Shown: positions 8,389 through 16,436, numbered from the stretch's first letter. The stretch is DNA of 30,000 nt from Prorocentrum cordatum (GCA_963575745.1 CAUYUJ010008080.1:465459-495458); one strand, 5' to 3'. Notes: generated by a model not told the origin, from the letters alone. Made by a program: numbers and translations.

Positions 8389-8410
8389 CAGAGCGTTCCG
8401 GAACGCTCTG
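8389..8410. repeat. Perfect 22-bp palindrome
   Basis: The core GAGCGTTCCGGAACGCTC extends by CA/TG at each side with no mismatch and no loop. It lies 25 bases before the AT-rich repeat at 8435. Confidence 0.9.
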
Positions 8411-8434
8411 GAACGGATGTATCCTCTGAATTTG

Positions 8435-8585
8435 CCCTGGGACACACAAATAAATACACACAAATAAAACTATTCCCTATATTTTTCCATATTTTCTGGG
8501 TTTTTGTCTTCCCCCCCACTTCCAATATTTTCCCATATTTTCTGGGGAATCGAAGATGAATTGTGTCTGTGTGTGTTTTCTTCCC
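8435..8585. repeat. AT-rich dispersed repeat, copy 1
   Basis: Starts CCTGGGACACACAAATAAAT and ends near GTGTTTTCTTCCCT. It contains two direct copies of CCATATTTTCTGGG. A 150-base homologue lies at 12707-12862 in the same orientation. It stands out sharply from its GC-rich surroundings. On the minus strand both copies keep a short similar reading (VGGKTKTQKIWK), suggesting a shared ancestral frame or simply low divergence. Confidence 0.9.
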
Positions 8586-8589
8586 TCCG

Positions 8590-8749
8590 GATCCTCGCCC
8601 TGGCCACGCCCGATGGCCCCCGAGAGAGAGAGATGGCGGCCGCGGACCCGCAGACACCCCGGGTCTTTGGGGCCCTCGATGTGGCCCTCCGTGTCGTGGT
8701 ACTGCCCCTGCTTCGACCTTCGCGTCGGGTCCGTCTTGGCGGCGCGCAC
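8590..8749 (-). CDS. Possible exon, unknown product
   Basis: The minus-strand frame RAAKTDPTRRSKQGQYHDTE, HIEGPKDPGCLRVRGRHL has GC-ending codons over about 50 residues. It is preceded by a pyrimidine run inside the foldback element at 8763. There is no stop before it runs into the AT-rich repeat, and no clear donor. Weak. Confidence 0.2.
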
Positions 8750-8762
8750 CGGGGGGGCATAG

Positions 8763-9066
8763 GGGGGAGGGGGGGAGGCTTCTCAGAAGGAGGGCGCTTT
8801 CTGAGAAGGCGCCGGCCGTACAATCATAAAGTTGAGGGATGGAAAAACGGCCCTACCCTGGGTTACAAGTGCGCGGTCTGTAAACCTCCTGGGAACCCCC
8901 AAAACCTAGAGCCGCCAGGACTCGGCACATCACGCAGGGTTTACCCTGTCAGCCCACAGGAGTTTCAGCGCACGGCGCCTCGTAAACCAGGGTGGGGGCG
9001 TTGTTTCTGCCCTTGAGAAAGGCCCGAGCCTTCTAGGGGCCTGGGGTGCCTCTAAGAAGCCTCCCC
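8763..9066. repeat. Large imperfect foldback element (~300 bp)
   Basis: Nearly the whole segment folds on itself. Pairing blocks include GGGGGAGGCTTCT (8773) with AGAAGCCTCCCCC (9054). ACCCTGGGTTAC near 8858 pairs with GTAAACCAGGGT near 8982. A nested perfect hairpin is CTTCTCAGAA (8779-8788) with TTCTGAGAAG (8799-8808). No coding frame; MITE-like or snapback repeat. Confidence 0.8.
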
Positions 9067-9096
9067 CGCCCTGCTCGGCTACACGCAGGTGCGACC

Positions 9097-9254
9097 CTGG
9101 GTAAGGAGTGATCTGTGGTGCGCGGCTTCAGAGGGCGGAGGGTGGCCGACTCCGAGCGCGCAGGCAGCCACTGCCGCATCGCGCTCGGCGGGCGGGGGGA
9201 CCCCGGGTGCGCCCGCACCAGAGGTCACTCCAGCGCAGGGCCACTCTTACCCAG
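9097..9254. repeat. Foldback element with perfect central hairpin
   Basis: Outer arms are CTGGGTAAG (9097-9105) and CTTACCCAG (9246-9254). The second arm pair is GGAGTGATCTGTGGTGCG with its complement near 9213-9232. Central stems are CCGAGCGCG (9152-9160) with CGCGCTCGG (9180-9188), and GGCAG with CTGCC inside. Its right end overlaps the family E copy 1 end. Confidence 0.8.
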
Positions 9255-9385
9255 ACCCCCGACGTCGTGCTTTTTTTCGCAACGTCGACCCCACGAGGCG
9301 TGGGACCCCTTCCCAGGGACCTGTCTGAAGTCGTCTTTTGGCGGTCCCAGGGCCCGGCGAAGGGCCACCGGAGGCCGAAATTAGA
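9211..9385 (-). repeat. Dispersed repeat family E, copy 1
   Basis: On the minus strand it carries the ordered landmarks CCGCCAAAAGACGACT, GGGAAGGGGTCC, CGTTGCGAAAAAAAG and CACGACGTCGGGGGTCTGGG. The same order occurs at about 10960 (plus), 12590 (plus), 13400 (minus) and, partly, 14150 (minus). Confidence 0.8.
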
Positions 9386-9530
9386 TGAAAAAAAAACCCT
9401 GTCGTGATTTCTTGTCAGTCCGAGGAGGTCCTGGGCGCGTGTGCAGCCGACCCGCCCCCCTTCTGCGCAGGGCCGCCTGGCCGGGCCGATCGCGCCGGCC
9501 GGGCCGGGGGTCTCGGGCGGTGCACGGAGC

Positions 9531-9707
9531 TTGGGCGTGGCTTAATGGGGGGGTCATAGATGGGGGGGTCAGAAAAGGTCCCCTTTCGTTTCCCTTTCGG
9601 GCCCCATCCGGACCCCCAGGGGGCTCGTTTAGGTACCGTTTGGGTACCTTTTCGAACCACCCTCGACACCCCCCCCATCTACGACCCCCCCATTGCGCAA
9701 CGCCCAA
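9531..9707. mobile_element. 177-bp foldback/MITE-like element with 16-bp target duplication
   Basis: Begins TTGGGCGTGGCTTAATGGGG and ends CCCCATTGCGCAACGCCCAA. The arms pair for about 40 bases with few mismatches, and pairing continues inward (AGAAAAGGTCCCC with its complement), so nearly all of it is one hairpin. The 16 bases GGGCGGTGCACGGAGC occur immediately before (9515-9530) and immediately after (9708-9723), the form of a target-site duplication. It has no coding capacity and would depend on an enzyme encoded elsewhere. A related element lies at 10753-10886. Confidence 0.85.
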
Positions 9708-9898
9708 GGGCGGTGCACGGAGCCCCGGCCGGGCCGGGGCCGGGCGCGCCCCGCCCGTGGGAGGGCCAGCGCCCTTCCAGGCCGAGGCTCCTCGGCGCGC
9801 TATCGCACCCTCGCCGGCCACGGCCAGGGGCGACTATAGAGAGGGCCCCGCCGCCCGAGCCCGCCCGCACTGCCCTCACGGGAGGCGGCTGGATTTTG

Positions 9899-10070
9899 GG
9901 TGCTGTTTGTCGTCTTGCGTTCGTCTTGTGCTTCGCTGTGCTCTTCGTTTTGTCGCTCGTCTTGTTGCTTGATCTAGATGCTGTTTGTCGTCTTGCTTTC
10001 GTCTTGTTCTTCGCTGTGTTCTTCGTTTTGTCGCTCGTCTTGTTGCTTGAGCTGTTCTTCGTCTTCTTCT
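9899..10070. repeat. 78-bp tandem duplication, pyrimidine-rich
   Basis: GCTGTTTGTCGTCTTG repeats at 9902 and 9980, and the two units are about 90% alike. The period is 26 codons, so the plus frame shows a doubled hydrophobic segment (AVCRLAFVLCFAVLFVLSLV). Translation of the repeat rather than membrane helices is the safer reading. Confidence 0.85.
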
Positions 10071-10084
10071 CCTGGGTGGTGCAG

Positions 10085-10200
10085 CCTCGACCCGCCGCGC
10101 GCCGGGGCGCGGCTGGTGCGTGCGCGTCTGCGCTTCCGCGGGGAGTTCCAGGCGCAGCCGAAGTCCTCACAGGGGCACGCAGCGGCCTGCGTGCGTCCAG
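10085..10200 (+). CDS. Possible internal exon, unknown product
   Basis: Preceded by a pyrimidine-rich tract ending GGTGGTGCAG| (exon from 10085) and closed by GTCCAG|GTGGAG (exon end 10200). The frame starting at 10086 reads LDPPRAGARLVRARLRFRGE and continues FQAQPKSSQGHAAACVRP, 38 codons. Reading through the donor meets a stop within six codons, which fits an exon boundary. No partner exon is identified. Confidence 0.25.
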
Positions 10201-10317
10201 GTGGAGCGAGCTGATCAGAGGCGATGCACACGAGGGATCTCGAGATCCACAACGTGTCCGAGGGACGCCCCGTCCAGCCGAAGCGGAGGGAAGACAAGCA
10301 ATACAGAAGATACAGAA

Positions 10318-10629
10318 GTGGCAGCAGAGCTGGAGGCCTCCGAAACGAGGTCCGAGAGGCCTCAGATTCGCTCCAAGGCGGCTCCAAGTGACCACGGAGC
10401 TTCCCAAGAAGTCCCCCAAGAGGCCCCCCAACAGGGCCCAAGAAGAAGGCCCACGAAGGGCTCCAGAGCGCCGCCGCCGCCGTCGTCGTCGTCATCATCG
10501 TCGTCGTCGTCGTCGCCGTCTTCTTCTTCGTCGTCGTCGTCGTCTTCCCCCTTCAGGTGGCACTGGTCGTAAGGCCTTCGTAATGTACAAGAGTGGTACC
10601 AGAGCTGGAGGCCTCCGAAAGGAGGTCTG
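10318..10629. repeat. ~40-50 bp direct repeat flanking a TCG-rich tract
   Basis: AGAGCTGGAGGCCTCCGAAA plus MGAGGTCYGA occurs at about 10326 and 10600 (offset 274). Between them are CCCAAGAGGCCC-type units (10400-10450) and an interrupted (TCG)n/(TCC)n tract (10471-10553). Confidence 0.8.
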
Positions 10630-10752
10630 ACCACAATTAGGGTCGCAGGAGCGCGCCGCACCGCCGATGAAGCGCCGACGTCGTAGGCGCAGAGAAGTTC
10701 GGGCCCCGCAGTGAGCCGCATCGCCGATGCATCGGCGGTGCGATGCGATCCC

Positions 10753-10886
10753 TGGGCGTTGGGGCGAGCAATGGGGGGGTGAAGAGACGTGCACCTTCCG
10801 TGCCCCTATGTTTGGCCTGTGCAAGAAAGTGCACCTTTCTGCACACCTCCGCTAAACGCCCCCCCCATATGACGCAACGCCCGACG
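10753..10886. repeat. Second copy of the GGGCGTTG...AATGGGGGGG foldback element
   Basis: The left end TGGGCGTTGGGGCGAGCAAT plus GGGGGGGTG and the right end CGCCCCCCCCATATGACGCA plus ACGCCC are inverted copies. They match the ends of the element at 9531. A short CGATCC is present on both sides, a weak candidate duplication. The interior contains GTGCACCTTY twice and differs from the first copy. Confidence 0.65.
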
Positions 10887-10959
10887 ATCCTCCGACCCCA
10901 TCTGTTCCAGCCCCATCTGGGAGGCCTGGGAATGCGGACAGACGCGCGGGACGCGGACA

Positions 10960-11125
10960 TCTTCTGGCCCTTGGACCGTCAACACGCACTCAGGATAAAA
11001 AGCTGGTCCCGGGGGGACTGGTCTAGACTCTCCGGGGGCCCATGTTGCGAACGCGTCACGACGTCGAGGGTCTGGGGAGCCTTCCTGCTTTTTGCCCACG
11101 CGTCTGGTGCGGGCGTGGTGAGGCG
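10960..11125 (+). repeat. Dispersed repeat family E, copy 2
   Basis: Ordered landmarks: GACCGTCAACACGCACTCAG, GTCCCGGGG, CATGTTGCGAACGCG, TCACGACGTCGAGGGTCTGG and CTGGTGCGGGCG. The last three match copy 1 on the other strand, and the first two match copy 3 (12620). In copies 2 and 3 the same frame reads LRIKSWSRG and LRMKSRSRG, hinting at a common ancestral coding region. Confidence 0.75.
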
Positions 11126-11192
11126 CTGCGAGCTTGCGGCCACTACCACATGGGAAGGAAACGCTCCCACACCGTCGAGATTCGCGGCCAAC

Positions 11193-11340
11193 CCTGCGGC
11201 GCCCAGGAGCTAACTCGGCAAGAATACAGTCGTGTTCGTATGGCAACCCTATGGCGCCCAGGAGGCCGCGCATGGGTAGAATCGCAGCAAGGGCATCTTC
11301 TTGCGCGCATGACGACCCTGTGGCGCTCAAGTGCGCGCAC
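11193..11340. repeat. Degenerate 55-66 bp repeats
   Basis: CCCTGYGGCGCCCAGG-like blocks at 11193, 11248 and 11314, each followed by a GCG-rich segment. The flanks from 11126 to 11450 hold no convincing gene. Confidence 0.55.
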
Positions 11341-11449
11341 ACGGGAACCCTCCAATATAGGCTGGCGCTTACGTGGGCTCACCCGCCTTTGTGCGCACCA
11401 GCACAGGGGCCTGCTGGGCTGGACGGACGCCGACTTTTCCTTCCTACAG

Positions 11450-11563
11450 CGCTCTCTCCTCACCCGGCCATTCCCCCTATGGAGGAGGGGATGCGGAGGA
11501 CTCGCACGCTTGTTGCTGGCGAAGATGTTCAAAGATCCACCAAATACGGTCAAACCCTGGCAG
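11450..11563 (+). CDS. Possible internal exon with consensus splice sites
   Basis: TTTTCCTTCCTACAG| precedes 11450 and CCTGGCAG|GTAATG follows 11563, the best acceptor and donor pair on the plus strand. The 114-base exon is in phase and reads RSLLTRPFPLWRRGCG, then ARLLLAKMFKDPPNTVKPWQ. A second frame (EEGMRRTRTLVAGEDVQRST, KYGQTLAGNGDWKTAG) is also open and looks at least as protein-like through to 11619, so the frame is undecided. Confidence 0.25.
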
Positions 11564-11913
11564 GTAATGGCGACTGGAAGACTGCAGGCAAGCTGCGGTC
11601 TGTGCGCCCTGGGAAGTAGCAATGGTGGGACGACTCCTGGCGAAATGCGGTCGGTAAAAACGGTGCCGCTTCTCCGTCTGAGTTCACGGCCCCGTCTGCG
11701 ACAGCTAAGCATCCGAGGAGCCCTCCAACCCCCCCTCCCACCCTCACTACTCATTTGGCTCAGCACACGCGCTCAGTTGATCGAAGCCTGAGTGCACGCT
11801 CGTCGCTGCAGCGTCCAGCAGGCCTGTGACGCACAGGATGGGGGACTGCCATTACGCTCGCGCGTGCTTGCGCTGAGGCTATCGCGTTCTACCGCTGCCA
11901 TTTTCGTGCCACG

Positions 11914-12289
11914 CTAGGGGCACGGGACAATACTGCCCTGAGATCCGACACTGCGAAAAGATGCGGCACCGCGAGCCGCCACGACCAGAGCCCTAATTAG
12001 ACCCAATCTCTCTGCTGCATGCTTCGAGCTGGACCGATCTGTGATAGCCCCCAGGCCTGGCATGGCGGATTTCGGAAGCCCTCAGCCCAAAAACGCTTCC
12101 TTCTCTCGGGGGCACATCTTTTACCTCCGCCGTCTTCCATCGAGCTTCCGCCGGCTTCCGATGGCGGAGGCGGCCTCGTCTTACGTCCGCCGACCTTACG
12201 CCGCCTTCCGCCGAGGAGGAAGAGATGACAACTCCTTCGATCCTCAAAGGCAAGGCCCTTTTTGGAACGCCCCAAGTGGCAGCGCCCAC
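11914..12289 (-). CDS. Coding candidate, two competing readings
   Basis: Reading A is one uninterrupted minus frame, 12289 to 11993, of 98 residues (LPLRIEGVVISSSSAEGGVR, AEVKDVPPREGSVFGLR). Reading B splices a GGAG|GTAAAA donor to a GGGCTGAG|G acceptor (exon from 12080), a 44-base intron with phases that agree. It ends in SAMPGLGAITDRSSSKHAAE, RLGLIRALVVAARGAAS and a stop at 11916-11914. The ATG at 12063 alone would give a 49-residue peptide. Both have GC-ending codons. The product is not recognised. Confidence 0.35.
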
Positions 12290-12589
12290 ATCACAGGGTC
12301 AGGCGCATGGCTGCGCCCAAACTAGCGCGGCGCCTGCGCCGCCTTGTGGGTGGCAGCCCCCGCGACGCCCAGGAGCCGCACGCACCGACGTCAACATGTT
12401 GGATGCTCGGCCGCGCGCGCAGCGCGTGCTTTTCCTGGCGCGCCCGTGGCGCCCGCGCTCGGAAGCCGCGCGTGCACACACATGCCACACGCGTGCCTGC
12501 GCCGAGTGGGGCGCGCACCTGCGCTCCACCCAGACTTCCTCGCGCTTGTGGACAAACATCACGACGGGAAGTTTTTTTCGTTGTTCCCG

Positions 12590-12920
12590 GCCACCAGGGG
12601 GCCCTTCCTGGGCCTCGGGGCCGTCAAAAGACGACTCAGGATGAAATCCCGGTCCCGGGGAAGGGGTCTGGACCTCTAGGTGTCGATGTTCAGAAAAAAT
12701 GAAGGGGCCCCGGGACACGCAAATAAATAGACACAAATAACAGGATTCCCCATACTTCTTCCATATTTTCTGGGTTTTTGTCTTCCCACCCACTTCCCAT
12801 ATTTTCCCCCTATTTTCTCGGGAATCGACGATTAATTGTGTCTGTGTGTTTTTTTCCCTTCCTGGAAAGTCATGACGTCGGGGGTCTGGGTATCTCTGCC
12901 AGCCCCGGTGAGTCTCAGGA
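12590..12920 (+). repeat. Dispersed repeat family E, copy 3 (interrupted)
   Basis: GGGGCCGTCAAAAGACGACT, GGTCCCGGGGAAGGGGTCTG and GTCGATGTTCAGAAAAAATG come before an AT-rich segment (12707-12862). AGTCATGACGTCGGGGGTCT resumes the family E order after it. In copies 1, 2 and 4 the two halves are separated by only 20-40 bases, so the AT-rich segment is an insertion. Confidence 0.8.
12707..12862. mobile_element. AT-rich dispersed repeat, copy 2, inserted in family E copy 3
   Basis: About 150 bases homologous to 8435-8585: starts CCCGGGACACGCAAATAAAT, has CCATATTTTCTGGG, and ends TTGTGTCTGTGTGTTTTTTT. The ends are loosely inverted (GGGACAC...CAAATAAA against AGGGAAAAAAACACACAGAC). It looks like a short non-coding mobile unit. 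The class is unknown. Confidence 0.7.
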
Positions 12921-13027
12921 GCCGACTCGAGGGTGGGGGGGGGGGGCTTTCGCACTCGCGCGCGCTTCGGCGCGGAGTCCGACGCCCGCTGGCACAGGTC
13001 GGGCGTTGGCAGGACTGGGTTTAGTGG

Positions 13028-13143
13028 AACCTGGTTTAGTGATGTGCACTGGGGAACGCCCCCCCCCCCCCCCCCCCCGTTCCACTGACCGGGGCTGCCG
13101 TCACCCGAGAAAACACCAGCTACGGCAAACCTGGTTTAGTGAT
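13028..13143. repeat. Perfect 16-bp direct repeat around a C20 run
   Basis: AACCTGGTTTAGTGAT occurs at 13028-13043 and 13128-13143, exactly 100 bases apart. Between them is GGGGAACG, an uninterrupted run of about 20 C (13059-13078) and CGTTCCACTG. The sequence on each side of the C run is partly inverted (GGAACG/CGTTCC). Confidence 0.85.
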
Positions 13144-13244
13144 TCTGGCCAATTCAAGGGCTCCGGGGCCCTACTACTAACCGGGTCCCCTTACCCGGGG
13201 TCCTGACCCGGGGTCCTGGCTATACCCGAACAGGGGGGGAGGAG

Positions 13245-13400
13245 AGGAAGGTCCAGACACCCGACGTCATGACTTGGTTCATAGCGTGGAGGAGGCCTGG
13301 AGCTCCGGACCCCTTCCCAAGAGCCGCTCCTCATCCCCAATTTCTTCAAGGCCCCTGGGCCCGGTGCAAGCCTCCAGAAGCAGAGAATGGCCAGACACCT
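13245..13400 (-). repeat. Dispersed repeat family E, copy 4
   Basis: On the minus strand: GGCCCAGGGGCCTTGAAGAA, GGGAAGGGGTCCGGAGCTCC and AAGTCATGACGTCGGGTGTC. It faces copy 3, so AGTCATGACGTCGGG sits as an inverted pair at about 12868 and 13272. Confidence 0.75.
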
Positions 13401-13866
13401 TCCGCCGTGATTCCGCCACGATGCAACGGGGCCTGGGTCCTCCTCCTCCTCCTCCTCCTCCTCTTCCTCCCCTGAACTCCGACATCGCGAACAGAAACAA
13501 GCAGCACCGCCAAAACACGAGCCACAGAAGCCCTCGATCCAGCGTGCTGCAGCATGTCTCTAACCGGACTGGCCGAGGCTGCCATCAGGGCCCGCCGCCT
13601 GGCGAAGAGGCCCGCCGAGCAAGCGCTGCGACGCCCGCGGGGGTGTCGGGGGTGGGTTCGGACCAGCACCTCGAGACGGACCTTTCACCGCGGCGACGGG
13701 GAGCCTCCCAGAGGCCCCACCACGGGCGAGCCACTTCCACGAACCTTGCTCCGCGAACCTCGGTCCCCAGGCTTTTCTTGTCGGCGGCGAGGCGGAGACA
13801 ATCCGCACCAGCGCGGGGCGGGGCTGATCGGCGCAACCGATCGGCAAATTGTCTGGCGTGCAAGAG

Positions 13867-13908
<42 letters not shown>

Positions 13909-14317
13909 AGAGAGAGAGGCGAAGGCGAGGGCGGCCGCGCAAAGGGTCGAGGGGGAGGGCGCTCAGACGTGGAAGGTCGATCCCCAGACATGCGATATCT
14001 TGATTGCTCCATGCGGTGTCCCCAGAAGCCCCAACCCTTTCCCGCGGGCCCTCGCCATGGCCAGTTTCTCATCCCGAGCCGCTCTTCGACAGTCCGGGGG
14101 ATCTGGCGAGGGCCCCCGGAAGCCGAAAACGGCCGAAAACCACCCGCCTGATTTTCAAGCGACGAGAGCATGTCTGGGTCCTCGCACCTCGACCCTGCTC
14201 CTTCCTCCTGCTCCCCCAGCTGCTCCTGCTCGTCGCAGGCGCCGCCCTGGCCGCCGCGGCCGCTTCTGGCCGCCGACCGCGCGAGGATCGGGCAGGGACG
14301 CTGAGGCCTCGGCATGA
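13274..14317 (+). CDS. Long open frame, doubtful gene
   Basis: Open for 347 codons, but without an ATG near the start. It crosses two family E copies and encodes a (GA)n tract as KREREREKREREREREEREA. The most gene-like part is 13480-13860 (NSDIANRNKQHRQNTSH, EARRASAATPAGVSG, RATSTNLAPRTSVPRLFLS). In another frame ATG at 13554 opens MSLTGLAEAAIRARRLAKRP, also plausible. I keep it as a low-confidence call because the length is partly due to composition. Confidence 0.25.
13861..13920. repeat. (GA)n microsatellite
   Basis: GAGAGA with occasional AGAAGA interruptions, about 60 bases. Confidence 0.95.
14030..14150 (-). repeat. Dispersed repeat family E, partial copy 5
   Basis: ACCCTTTCCCGCGG, CCAGTTTCTCATCC and CCGGAAGCCGAAAACGGCC follow in the order seen in copy 4 (ACCCCTTCCC, CCAATTTCTTC, CCAGAAGCAGAGAATGGCC). 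The CATGACGTCGGG end is missing. Confidence 0.55.
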
Positions 14318-14425
14318 GGAAGCAGCTCCCCTGATTCGCACAGCGGACCCGGCCCTCTGCTGAGCACAGGACCCCGACCCCCTCGGGTCATGAACAATAG
14401 AAGCAAACAAACACGCCATACTTGT

Positions 14426-14539
14426 GGCTCTCCGCGCAGATTTCTTGGATCCGCGCACGGGCCCCCCCCCCGGCGGCGCCTCTGGCGCCGCCCCTGGCGC
14501 ACTCCACTCGCAGATCCAAGAAAATCCGCGCGGAGCGCC
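14426..14539. repeat. Foldback element F3
   Basis: Left arm GGCTCTCCGCGCAGATTTCT plus TGGATC pairs with the right arm GATCCAAGAAAATCCGCGCG plus GAGCGCC with few mismatches. The internal perfect hairpin is GGCGGCGCC TCT GGCGCCGCC. Most regular member of the F family. Confidence 0.9.
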
Positions 14540-14659
14540 AAAATTTATGATTATGGCGTTTCTTCTTCGAAACCAGTCACAGCAGGATCCGTGCTGATGC
14601 GGTGATGCTATGCTCGGCCTCTATGAGGCCCCCTTGCCAGGTCCCAGGACCGCCATACA

Positions 14660-14975
14660 GGACCTGTTCGCCGGAGTCCCTGTTCGCCGGTCTCTGTTCG
14701 CCCGTCCCCGCTCGCCGGAGTCCCCGTTCGCCGGGTCCCCGTTCGCTGGAACGCCCCGTTCGCCAAAGTCCCCGCTCGGAGGGGCGACGCTCGCTGGAGC
14801 CCCGTTCGCCAAAGGCCCCGTTCGCTGGGGCCCCGCTCGCCGGAATCCCCGTTCGCCAAAGGCCCCGTTCGCCGCGTCCCCGTCCGTTCGCTGGAATCCC
14901 TGTTCGCCGGAATCCCTGTTCGCAGGTCCCTGTTCGCCGGTCCCTGCTCGCCGGAGTCCCCGTTCGCCGGAATCC
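14660..14975. repeat. ~15-bp minisatellite, GTTCGCCGGARTCCCY
   Basis: About 20 units of 14-17 bases with core TTCGCC/TTCGCTGG. Its reverse complement (GGCGAACRGGGAYTCC) resembles the unit at 16680-16895. Confidence 0.9.
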
Positions 14976-15044
14976 CTGAGTCGCCTGGCGGGCGGGCCTG
15001 GCGTCGGGCGGGGCCCTAACGGGCGGGCGGGCTAGCGGCCGGCG

Positions 15045-15076
15045 GACCAGGCGGCGACGACGAAGACGACGACGAA

Positions 15077-15124
<48 letters not shown>

Positions 15125-15290
15125 AAGGGAGCCAACGACGACGACGACGACGAAACCGACGACGACGACGACGACAACGACAACGTCGAGGACGACGACA
15201 ACGTCGAGGACAACGACGACGCCGACGACCACAACGTCGACAACGACGACGACGAAAACGAAACGACGACGACGACGGGCGGACCCTACC
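15045..15290. repeat. (GAC)n tract with AAC variants
   Basis: Opens with GGCGGACCAGGCGGCGACGA followed by GACGAAGACGACGACGAAGA. The same ~48 bases reopen the second tract at 16014. Interruptions include AAGGGAGCC and AACGTCGAGGAC. Confidence 0.93.
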
Positions 15291-16015
15291 GGGCGTGCGG
15301 CGGGTCGGGGGGGCGGGACATTAACGTATGACGCGTAATCGAAATATCACACGCACACCCCGACGTGCGGGTCGGGTCGGGCGGGCGGGCCCTAACAGGC
15401 GGGCGGGTCGGGCGGGGGGCGGACCCGAACGGGCGGGCGGGCGGCGGATGGGGCGGGCGGGACATTAAAGCATAACGCATCACTGGAGTAGCACCCGCGC
15501 ATCCTAGTGGGCGGATCGGGTTGGGCGAGCGGACCCTAACGGGCGGGCGGGTCGGGCGGGCGTACCCTCGCGGGCGGGCGGGCGGCGGGTCGGGAGGGCG
15601 GGAGATTAAAGTATGACGGGTAATCGGAATAACACACGCGTGCCCTGCAGGGCGGGTCTGGTCGGGCGGGCGGACCTTAACGGGCGGGCCGGGTTGGGCG
15701 GCGGGCGGACCCCAGCGGGCGAGCGGGCGGCGGGTGGGGTGGGCAGGACATTAAAGTATGATGCATCATTGAAGTAGCACGCGCGTACCTCAGCGGGCGG
15801 GTCGGGTCGGGCGGGCGGACCCTACTGAGCGGGCTGGTCGGGCGAGCGGACCCTAACGGACGGGCGGGCGTTCGGCGGGCGGGCGGGCGGGGCATTAACT
15901 ATGGCGTAATCTGGGTAGCACACGCGTGCCCTGACGGGGGGGCCGGGTCGTGCGGGCGGACCCAAACAGGCGAGCGGGTCCTGCGGCGGGCGGGGCCCTC
16001 GCAGGCGGGCGGGCG
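15290..16015. repeat. ~143-bp GC-rich satellite, five units
   Basis: An AT-containing block (RCATTAAAGTATGACGCGTA, then ATCGGAGTAGCACACGCGTG) occurs near 15319, 15462, 15602, 15749 and 15892 (spacing 143, 140, 147, 143). The rest of each unit is (CGGG)n with GGACCCTAACGGGCGGGCGG. The G-run pattern could form G-quadruplexes. No coding frame. Confidence 0.92.
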
Positions 16016-16208
16016 GCGGACCAGGCGGCGACGACGAAGACGACGACGAAGACGACGACGACGACAAGGGCGACGAAGATGACGACGATGACGACGACGA
16101 CGGGCACGACGACGGCAGCGACGACGGCGACGAAGACGAAACGACGACGACGATGACGGCGAGGTCGGCAACGATGACAACGACGCTGACGACGACGACA
16201 ACGACGAC

Positions 16209-16240
<32 letters not shown>

Positions 16241-16310
16241 TGAGAGCGACAACGACGACAAGGGCGACAACGACGACGACGACGACAACGGCGACGACGA
16301 CGACGACGAC
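16014..16310. repeat. Second (GAC)n tract
   Basis: Same opening 48 bases as 15045, then GAC/GAT/AAC variants up to CCTCATCCCC. Together the two tracts make a larger repeated block. Confidence 0.93.
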
Positions 16311-16329
16311 CCTCATCCCCTGCACGTCC

Positions 16330-16436
16330 TGCTCCTCCTCCTCCTCCTTCCTTCCCCTTCTCCTTCAGCTCCTCCTCCTCCTCCTCCTCCTCCCCTCCTC
16401 ATCCACCTCATCCTCATCCTCCTCGTCATGGTCAGG

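Noticed and set aside
9560-10630. 356-codon plus-strand frame
   Set aside because: It crosses a foldback element, a 78-bp tandem repeat, a TCG tract and a direct repeat. No single part has consistent codon bias except 10085-10200.
11744-11765. Possible relic of the dinoflagellate spliced leader (CATTTGGCTCA)
   Set aside because: It lacks one T and the 5' half matches poorly. A second partial match on the minus strand near 7113 (TTTTGGCTCAA) lies in a repeat tail whose other copy differs there. Neither is close enough to the 22-base leader.
15319-16000. Telomere-like CCCTAA words
   Set aside because: Single hexamers once or twice per satellite unit, not a tandem telomere repeat.
15290-16015. 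CRISPR-like array (five AT blocks with GC spacers)
   Set aside because: Spacers are themselves repeats of the same (CGGG)n sequence. This is a satellite.
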